NCBI GenBank assembly: GCA_964612525.1
Contig: CAZTCQ010000076.1
Location: 1-12,608 of the forward strand
Length of the DNA stretch: 12,608 nucleotides
From: JAGNRR01 sp964612525
GTDB taxonomy: Bacteria; Bacteroidota; Bacteroidia; Chitinophagales; Chitinophagaceae
Direction of reading: 5' to 3'
Both the position numbers and the translations under genes were made by a program. The notes below the pieces were generated by a model. That model worked only from the letters and a program-made list of their open reading frames with translations, ran no database searches and was not told where the DNA came from. Of the stretch, positions 1 through 5,157 are shown in pieces; position 1 is the first letter of the stretch, and each line of letters opens with the position of its first letter.

Positions 1-233
1 TAACGAATACAAATCGAGTAGGCAAGGTTGAGTTCACGCATTATTTAAATGATGCCGATGCGCGTTTTCATGTAATGACTGTGAATGGTAATTTATTGGA
101 TCAAAAAGAAATGATGCGCCCCGGTAATTACAAAGTTTTCTTTAATGCTCGGCCAGGTATGCCGCAAGCCGGTAAGAAGTTTATTGCATTTAAAATTGTC
201 AGTAATAAGACGGTTGAGATTGAATTGAAATAA
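1..233 (+). CDS. 3' end of an unidentified protein (partial)
   Basis: A frame open from the window edge (first full codon at 3) to TAA at 231-233 gives the last 76 residues of a protein whose start lies outside. The tail has alternating hydrophobic and polar residues, as in a beta-sandwich, with the segment RPGNYKVFFNARPG followed by a strand-like end TVEIELK. Short PG-x-Y-x-V-x-F tails of this kind occur at the C-termini of some Bacteroidota von Willebrand A or carboxypeptidase-like surface proteins, but that is a memory-based resemblance and the fragment is too short to assign. The frame has normal coding character and no internal stops. It runs toward rpsA (convergent). Confidence 0.7.
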   Translation, partial: TNTNRVGKVEFTHYLNDADARFHVMTVNGNLLDQKEMMRPGNYKVFFNARPGMPQAGKKFIAFKIVSNKTVEIELK

Positions 234-283
234 TCTTTTCAATATTCAGTCCTTTTTAGAATGAGTAGAATTTCCTGATAACC

Positions 284-350
284 AATTGGACATTATTGGA
301 ATATTTATCTAGAAGGAGTTGAGTGCTCCCATCCAATTCTGTTTTTCTTT
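284..350 (+). terminator. Weak candidate terminator of the upstream partial gene
   Basis: AATTGGA (284-290) can pair with TCCAATT (332-338), enclosing a small GGAG/CTCC stem (315-318 with 326-329), and the structure is followed by the T-rich stretch CTGTTTTTCTTT. The long unpaired segment inside makes this much weaker than the other terminators in the window, but nothing better lies downstream of the stop at 233 in this orientation. Confidence 0.3.
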
Positions 351-359
351 CCGCTTAGC

Positions 360-397
360 AAAAAAAATCCCGTCCCCAACTTTGTTGGGGACGGGAT
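360..397 (-). terminator. Rho-independent terminator of rpsA
   Basis: A perfect 14-bp stem, ATCCCGTCCCCAAC (367-380) with GTTGGGGACGGGAT (384-397), closes a 3-nt loop. Read on the minus strand, it is followed at once by a U-run (A-run 360-367 on the plus strand). It lies 22 nt after the rpsA stop codon. On the plus strand there is no T-run after the stem, so it should act mainly in the rpsA direction. Confidence 0.93.
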
Positions 398-419
398 GAA
401 CTATTTGAAAAGGAGTTAA

Positions 420-2360
420 TTAGCTATCGCCTTCTTTTTCCTCACCTTCCATTTTCTTCTTAAGATTAGCCAAGACATCTAAGTCACCTAAAGTAGCCTT
501 CTCAATCTTAGATTGCATAGACTTCATTGATTTCTTAGTATACTCACCTTGAGCTCTTTTCTCTTGACGACCAGCTTCTTTCTCCATTTCTTTTTCAGCT
601 TCCCACGTTTTACTATGCGATACTAAAATTCTCTTCTCGTTGCGATCAAATTCAATAATCATAAACTGCGCTGTTTCGTCAGCCGCTACTGATTTTTCAT
701 CTTCTTTACGCAAGTGACGAGTAGGAGCGAAGGCTTCTAAGCCGTATTGTAATTGAACAATACCACCTTTGTCTTCCTTACGGATTAACAATCCTTCATG
801 CACAGTACCCATAGGGAATGTACTTTCGAATGTATCCCAAGGGTCGTCTTCTAATTGTTTATGACCTAATGATAATTTACGAGTTTCAGTATCTACGTTC
901 AATACAATCACTTCTAGTTCATCACCTACTTTGGTAAAGTCACTAGGGTGGTTATAACGCTTCACCCAGCTCAAGTCAGAGATATGAATCATACCACCGA
1001 TTCCTTCGTTAAATTCAACGAATACACCATAAGGCGTCAAGTTTTTCACTTCACCTTTGTGGCGAGTTCCTTCTGCAAATTCAACTTCAATTTTATCCCA
1101 AGGATCTTCAGACATAGCCTTAATAGAAAGACTCATTTTCTTCTCTTCCTTATCGATAGATACAATCTTCGCTTCGTAGTCGTTACCTTCTGTAAAGTAC
1201 TCTTTTGCGTTGATAGGCTGGTTGCTCCAAGTAATTTCACTTACGTGAACTAAACCTTCAATACCCGGCTCGATTTCGATAAACGCACCGTAATCTTCGA
1301 TATTTACTACTTTACCTTTCACCACGTTTCCTTCTTGAATTTCTTCAGGAAGCTTTTCCCATGGCTGGTCTGTCAATTGCTTCAAACCAAGAGAGATACG
1401 TTTCTTATCATCATCAAAGTCAAGAATTACAACATTCAAGCTCTGACCATTTTCCAATACTTCGCTTGGGTGCTTAATACGTCCCCAAGAAATATCAGTA
1501 ATATATAATAAACCATCAATACCACCTAAATCGATAAAGGCACCAAAGTCAGTAACGTTTTTCACAGTACCTTCTAATACTTGTCCTTTCTCTAATTTGC
1601 CCATAATCTCAGCACGCTGTGCTTCGATATCGCTTTCGATCAATGCTTTGTGAGATACAACGGCATTGCGGATTTCTTCGTTGATTTTTACAACTTTAAA
1701 CTCCATCGTTTTACCTACAAACTGATCGTAATCCGTAACAGGTTTCACGTCAATTTGTGATCCTGGTAGGAAGGTTTCCATACCAAAGATATCTACGATT
1801 AAACCACCTTTTGTTTTGTGAGTGATTAATCCAGAAGTTACCTCGCCCGTTTTGTAGAAGTTTACAATCTTCTCCCAAGCGCGGTATGCTCTTGCTTGCT
1901 TACGGCTTAATACCAAGTGTCCGTCGCGGTTTTCTTTTTCTACTACGAAAACTTCTACTTCGTCACCTACGTTTACCTCGTCAAGATCTCTAAATTCGTT
2001 TAAAGAAATTAGACCATCACTTTTGTAACCAATGTCTACCACGGCATCAGTTTCAGTAAGGGCTTGTACGACAGCTGTTTTAATTTCACCGTCATTAATT
2101 GTTGAGAAAGACTGTTCATAAAAAACGTCATACTCTTTTGTTTCTGCTTCTGTATATCCAGAAACATTTTTCTTGTCTACACTCCAATCAAAATCGTCGT
2201 GCGCTCCGCTAGCTTGAATGCTAGGCGCTTCAACCGTTGCCTGCGCTTCGGGAGATTCAGATGTTTTTGTGGTTTCTGCCGTTTGTTCTTCAGGAGTAGA
2301 AGTTGCTTCGGTCTTTGCTTGGTTTTCAGCTTCTTGCTGATCTAAATTTTTGTCTTCCAA
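420..2360 (-). CDS. rpsA: 30S ribosomal protein S1
   Basis: Ribosomal protein bS1 binds mRNA on the 30S subunit and helps recruit and unfold it for initiation. Six S1 (OB-fold) domains are visible, in numbering from the chosen start: about 91-155, 173-242, 258-330, 345-418, 430-504 and 517-588. Domains 3-5 carry the RNA-binding signatures DFGAFIDL, DYGAFIEI and PYGVFVEF; domains 1-2 are more diverged, as usual for the ribosome-docking half. A Glu/Thr/Ala-rich acidic N-terminal extension of about 85 residues and a lysine-rich C-terminal tail flank them. The frame stays open up to a TTG at 2426, but that codon lies inside the -7 promoter element, so it cannot be translated from this promoter. 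There is no in-frame ATG or GTG before the first S1 domain. I chose TTG at 2360, which has an A at -3 and gives 646 residues. TTG at 2375 is the alternative. The function is certain; the start is not. Confidence 0.95.
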   Translation of the reverse strand: MEDKNLDQQEAENQAKTEATSTPEEQTAETTKTSESPEAQATVEAPSIQASGAHDDFDWSVDKKNVSGYTEAETKEYDVFYEQSFSTINDGEIKTAVVQALTETDAVVDIGYKSDGLISLNEFRDLDEVNVGDEVEVFVVEKENRDGHLVLSRKQARAYRAWEKIVNFYKTGEVTSGLITHKTKGGLIVDIFGMETFLPGSQIDVKPVTDYDQFVGKTMEFKVVKINEEIRNAVVSHKALIESDIEAQRAEIMGKLEKGQVLEGTVKNVTDFGAFIDLGGIDGLLYITDISWGRIKHPSEVLENGQSLNVVILDFDDDKKRISLGLKQLTDQPWEKLPEEIQEGNVVKGKVVNIEDYGAFIEIEPGIEGLVHVSEITWSNQPINAKEYFTEGNDYEAKIVSIDKEEKKMSLSIKAMSEDPWDKIEVEFAEGTRHKGEVKNLTPYGVFVEFNEGIGGMIHISDLSWVKRYNHPSDFTKVGDELEVIVLNVDTETRKLSLGHKQLEDDPWDTFESTFPMGTVHEGLLIRKEDKGGIVQLQYGLEAFAPTRHLRKEDEKSVAADETAQFMIIEFDRNEKRILVSHSKTWEAEKEMEKEAGRQEKRAQGEYTKKSMKSMQSKIEKATLGDLDVLANLKKKMEGEEKEGDS

Positions 2361-2388
2361 AATATAAATACTCAAAAAAGTTTTTAAA

Positions 2389-2403
2389 CGGGCTACCTGC
2401 CCG
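2389..2403 (-). promoter_or_regulatory. Hairpin in the rpsA leader
   Basis: CGGGC and GCCCG form a 5-bp GC stem with a 5-nt loop in the predicted rpsA 5' leader, between the inferred transcription start (about 2418) and the TTG start at 2360. Minus-strand sequence just after it is U-rich (TTTAAAAACTTTTTTG). It could be a translational control element or weak attenuator; no function is shown by sequence alone. Confidence 0.4.
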
Positions 2404-2423
2404 CGGTGTTTTTTTGAGGACGG

Positions 2424-2431
2424 CAAAGATA
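2424..2431 (-). promoter_or_regulatory. rpsA promoter, -7 element TATCTTTG
   Basis: TATCTTTG on the minus strand matches the Bacteroidota -7 consensus TAnnTTTG exactly. No good -33 TTTG is seen; a T-rich CCTTTTCCCC lies at roughly the right distance. Transcription would begin near 2418, leaving a leader of about 58 nt to the TTG at 2360. The element decides the rpsA start because the TTG at 2426 overlaps it. Confidence 0.7.
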
Positions 2432-2556
2432 GGCAGAATGGGGAAAAGGTGAGTTATTTAGTAGTATTTTATTAGTCGAAGTGTTAAGATGTCAGTTGTC
2501 CAATTTTGAAGAAAGCAAAGGCATCTAGGCCGTTTCTATTAATTAGGGAATTACAT

Positions 2557-2564
2557 TACCTTTG
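2557..2564 (+). promoter_or_regulatory. Promoter of the lipoprotein gene, -7 element TACCTTTG
   Basis: TACCTTTG is an exact TAnnTTTG match. TTTC at 2532-2535, 21 nt upstream, is a near-match to the -33 TTTG element. It would start transcription around 2570 and give an unusually long leader of about 128 nt before the ATG at 2698. Confidence 0.55.
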
Positions 2565-2697
2565 ACACTAGCGAGAGGCTAACATGAATCCGTACAATGA
2601 GAGATATTATCAGTTGTAGAGTATCTCAATGGTAGGTAGTAGCAATAGTAGTTGTTAAATAGTTTGAAACTGATGGAGTGTCATAGAAATTATACCA

Positions 2698-3732
2698 ATG
2701 CGTAGCCCATATCTCAAATATCCATGTATACTTTTTATCATTTTATTGGTTGCTTGTAATAAAGATCCCAAACCAACTAAAAATAACAATAAACATTCTC
2801 TAATAAATTGTTCAGATAAATATTATCTGCATAGCGAACCCTATGTTAATCCTTACACTGGTCCTCTCTTCGATGATTTACCTGGCCCTTCTATTCCTCC
2901 AGTAGTGTTGCACCCCGATAAATTTAAATTTGGTCGTCCTGATATAAATCCTGCTAATCCGAATGAGTTCTGTTTTCATCGCTCTGAGACCCTCGATAAC
3001 CAAGTGATAATGGAGAGTTTAGGCTTGTATAAGTATAATTTTTGTACGAATAAGACTCGTTTAATAACCGCCGCAACGGGGATCTATAAAGCCGACTGGA
3101 GCGTGAAAGATTGGATTTTATTCAATAATAAATCTGGGCACTTGTGTAAAATTAAATCGAATGGAGACAGCTTGATAACCTTGTTTGCAGATTGGAGCGA
3201 TAGAACCCCTAAATGGAATACCACAGGTACAATGTACAAATATAATTTTAATGAGATTTTTGATGAAAATGGCCAATTAATTTACACTTTACCTTCGAAT
3301 GTCGGAGACATAATTGATTGGTACGATGAATGGCATATCCTTCATATAGCTCAAGGGGCGCAGGATGTTACGAAAACTGACATCCGCACAAATAATTCTG
3401 TTGGCTTTGCTCCTATGAAAAGTATAGGACTAAATTTTTTACAATATTTACATGAGCGCGGGGAGTTTTTTGGATATGCAGTTAAGGGAGACTCAATAAA
3501 TGTTTTGCGTTATGATGTGAGTTCCAATGCTATTTCTTATTTTGGAAATGCTCGCAAGTATAATTCTTTTGTTAGTGATCCATTCGGTCTTTTAAATAAT
3601 AACAAAGTTCTAGTTCAGCAAACTTTGCAAGACACCCTTCCACAAGCTTGGAACACAATTAATACCCGTTCTCATCTTGGAATTACAGACTTAGACGGTA
3701 GTAACCTTCGACAAATTATGTTGCCTGAATAG
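2698..3732 (+). CDS. Lipoprotein with TolB-like propeller motifs, function unknown
   Basis: The 344-residue product starts with a type II (lipoprotein) signal peptide: hydrophobic residues 9-19, lipobox LVAC at 17-20, and Cys20 as the predicted lipidated residue. After a polar, Pro- and Asn-rich linker, the body shows faint PD40/TolB-type blades: residues about 132-163 (ADWSVKDWILFNN, then an IKSNGDSL turn), 171-182 (PKWNTTGTMYKY) and a last blade ITDLDGSNLRQI near 329-340. TolB-like propellers generally bind proteins or peptides; the partner here cannot be told. The ATG is preceded by an A/T-rich leader without Shine-Dalgarno, and the signal peptide starts right at it. The gene stands alone between divergent rpsA and convergent ompH and looks more A+T-rich than its neighbours, so it may be an accessory gene. 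I do not recognise a named family. Confidence 0.85.
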   Translation: MRSPYLKYPCILFIILLVACNKDPKPTKNNNKHSLINCSDKYYLHSEPYVNPYTGPLFDDLPGPSIPPVVLHPDKFKFGRPDINPANPNEFCFHRSETLDNQVIMESLGLYKYNFCTNKTRLITAATGIYKADWSVKDWILFNNKSGHLCKIKSNGDSLITLFADWSDRTPKWNTTGTMYKYNFNEIFDENGQLIYTLPSNVGDIIDWYDEWHILHIAQGAQDVTKTDIRTNNSVGFAPMKSIGLNFLQYLHERGEFFGYAVKGDSINVLRYDVSSNAISYFGNARKYNSFVSDPFGLLNNNKVLVQQTLQDTLPQAWNTINTRSHLGITDLDGSNLRQIMLPE

Positions 3733-3835
3733 GTATCTTATGGTTTAGTACGTAACAAAAAGTACTTTATAGGTTTCCAAAATAAAAGAGTTTAAAAAGT
3801 AATTATCATGCTAGGTTCGTCAATTAATCGTATAA

Positions 3836-3864
3836 AAAAAAGGAGCCTTTTCAGCTCCTTTTTT
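3836..3864. terminator. Bidirectional terminator between the lipoprotein gene and ompH
   Basis: AAAAAAGGAGC (3836-3846) pairs with GCTCCTTTTTT (3854-3864) around a 7-nt loop, with a T-run leaving the stem in both directions. It is 20 nt beyond the minus-strand ompH stop and about 100 nt beyond the plus-strand lipoprotein stop, so it probably serves both convergent genes. Confidence 0.85.
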
Positions 3865-3884
3865 CAATTTCTTTAAATTAGATA

Positions 3885-4391
3885 TTAATTAGTAATACCT
3901 AGCTTAGTTTTCACTGCTTTTAAGATATTGTCCTCGTCCTTGGCATGAAGTAAAGCCCCAGTGCTAGAGTCAATAATATAAGAATATCCTTGCTCAGCTG
4001 CCACTGCTTTAATCGCTACATCTGCCCTTTTAATGATAGGTGCTGCTAGTTCTTGCTCTTTACCGGCTACTTCCTTTTCACCCGTTTTGCTTAGTTGTAC
4101 GATACGAGATTCTAAATCTTGAATCTCCTTGATTTGTACTTCTTTAATAGCCTCACTCATAGTCTGTGCTTCAGCTTGAAGCACTTTTACTTTGGAGTCA
4201 TATTCTTTCTGCATTTTAGTTAAACGATCTTGATAGGTCTTTGCAAACTTCTCAACGTCGCTTTTCGCTTTTTTCATTTCAGGCATAATAGACAACAGCA
4301 ATTGCGAATTGATATGTCCAATTTTCTGTTGGGCATGCACGCCAGTTGAGGCTAAAAAGCATACAGCTAGTAGGATTATTATTTTTTTCAT
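3885..4391 (-). CDS. Skp/OmpH-family periplasmic chaperone (first copy)
   Basis: The 168-residue protein has a Sec signal peptide (MKKIIILLAVCFLASTGVHA, cleavage after Ala20). Its Skp/OmpH body comprises a short N-terminal strand (KIGHINSQLLL), a long charged alpha-helical coiled-coil arm at about 38-115, and a C-terminal strand containing YSYIIDSSTG that completes the trimer base. Skp/OmpH trimers hold unfolded outer-membrane proteins in the periplasm and pass them to BamA. Length is normal for the family. It lies downstream of a second OmpH gene and of bamA on the same strand, the usual Bacteroidota arrangement, but has its own -7 element. The start is the first ATG, directly before the signal peptide n-region. 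Confidence 0.93.
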   Translation of the reverse strand: MKKIIILLAVCFLASTGVHAQQKIGHINSQLLLSIMPEMKKAKSDVEKFAKTYQDRLTKMQKEYDSKVKVLQAEAQTMSEAIKEVQIKEIQDLESRIVQLSKTGEKEVAGKEQELAAPIIKRADVAIKAVAAEQGYSYIIDSSTGALLHAKDEDNILKAVKTKLGITN

Positions 4392-4439
4392 GTTCTTATT
4401 TTCTAATTTAAATATTCTCGCTTCTTCTCAGAAGGGCTG

Positions 4440-4447
4440 CAAATATA
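4440..4447 (-). promoter_or_regulatory. Promoter of the first ompH copy, -7 element TATATTTG
   Basis: TATATTTG on the minus strand is an exact TAnnTTTG match in the 69-nt gap between the two ompH genes, with transcription expected near 4434, about 43 nt before the ATG. No clear -33 element is seen. The gene may also be read through from the preceding ompH. Confidence 0.5.
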
Positions 4448-4460
4448 AGTGCTAACTTTT

Positions 4461-4988
4461 TTATTTGCGTTTAGGATTTGTTACCCCTAAGTCAAGTAAA
4501 ATATCGTCGCTCATATCTAGCTTTGGTAAGCTGTAAAAAATGCTTAGGTCGCTAGATTTATCAAAAATGATGTCGTAGCCCTTACGTTTCGCAATCTTCT
4601 GTACGGAGTTATATACCTTGTCTTGAACCGGTTTTACTAGTTCTTGGCGCTTTTTGAATAAATCGCCTTCAAAACCAAAACGAGTTTTTTGTAACTGCTT
4701 GGCTTCTTTCTCTTTATTAATAATTTCGTCCTCACGTCTTTTTTTCATTTCATCGCTTAGCATTACAGATTCTGCCTGATAGGATTTGTAAAGGCGTTCC
4801 ACTTCTTGAATTTTGGCGTCAATATCTTTTTGCCATTTTTTAGAAAACTCATCTAGTTTGCTTTGCGCTCGTTTATAATCGTTGAGATTATCCAGTATAT
4901 ATTCCGAGTCGATTACGCAGTATCGTTGGGCTGAAACAGTGCTCGCTCCTAAGGTAAGTACTACCGCAAGTAGCAAAAATGTCTTCAT
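4461..4988 (-). CDS. Skp/OmpH-family periplasmic chaperone (second copy)
   Basis: The 175-residue OmpH/Skp protein has a signal peptide MKTFLLLAVVLTLGASTVSA with cleavage after Ala20. A strand RYCVIDSEYIL, a long Lys/Glu-rich coiled coil (about 38-115) and a C-terminal YDIIFDKSS strand match the same fold as its downstream neighbour. The frame extends 12 codons further to ATGs at 5015 and 5024. I prefer the ATG at 4988 because the signal peptide then begins with a normal Met-Lys n-region; the longer forms would add a 12-residue extension and cannot be excluded. The two OmpH copies are clearly diverged, which suggests distinct clients or hetero-oligomers rather than recent duplication. The C-terminus ends in a basic NPKRK tail. 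Confidence 0.92.
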   Translation of the reverse strand: MKTFLLLAVVLTLGASTVSAQRYCVIDSEYILDNLNDYKRAQSKLDEFSKKWQKDIDAKIQEVERLYKSYQAESVMLSDEMKKRREDEIINKEKEAKQLQKTRFGFEGDLFKKRQELVKPVQDKVYNSVQKIAKRKGYDIIFDKSSDLSIFYSLPKLDMSDDILLDLGVTNPKRK

Positions 4989-5048
4989 GATTTTGTTTTG
5001 AATTCCTAATTTCATAATGTTCATAGTTTTTGTACTGTACTGAGACTA

Positions 5049-5056
5049 CAAATAGA
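5049..5056 (-). promoter_or_regulatory. Weak promoter of the second ompH copy, TCTATTTG
   Basis: TCTATTTG on the minus strand differs from TAnnTTTG at the second base only. It sits immediately after the U-run of the bamA terminator, which would let the ompH genes be transcribed independently of bamA. Transcription would start near 5043, upstream of all three candidate ATGs. Confidence 0.35.
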
Positions 5057-5057
5057 C

Positions 5058-5088
5058 AAAAAAGTTAACAGACTAGAAAGTCTTTAAC
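5058..5088 (-). terminator. Terminator or attenuator after bamA
   Basis: On the minus strand, GTTAA-AGACT pairs with AGTCT-(G)-TTAAC around a TTCT loop (arms 5064-5074 and 5079-5088, one bulged base at 5069) and is followed by six Us (A-run 5058-5063). The stem is A/T-rich, so termination may be partial. It lies 70 nt past the bamA stop, separating uppS-bamA from the ompH pair. Confidence 0.6.
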
Positions 5089-5157
5089 GTTATTTTATAC
5101 CTAGTGAAGCCCACAGCTCTTTAATAGCAAGCGTTTCAGCAAGAATATTTTTTAAAA

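Larger units (their letters stand above)
2361..2697. other. Intergenic region between divergent rpsA and lipoprotein genes
   Basis: The 337 bases hold the rpsA leader and promoter on the left and a plus-strand promoter near 2557 on the right. Downstream of the latter is an untranslated stretch of about 125 nt containing two very short ATG frames (11 codons from 2584, ending at a TAG at 2617-2619, and 12 codons from 2597). Neither shows coding character I would trust. No repeat or structured RNA is evident. Confidence 0.6.

Noticed and set aside
948..1253. 101-codon plus-strand open frame
   Set aside because: It lies wholly antisense to conserved S1 domains of rpsA and its translation has no recognisable motif.
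2584..2635. Leader-peptide genes of 11 and 12 codons upstream of the lipoprotein
   Set aside because: Too short to judge, no codon run or adjacent attenuator structure; kept only as a note on the long leader.
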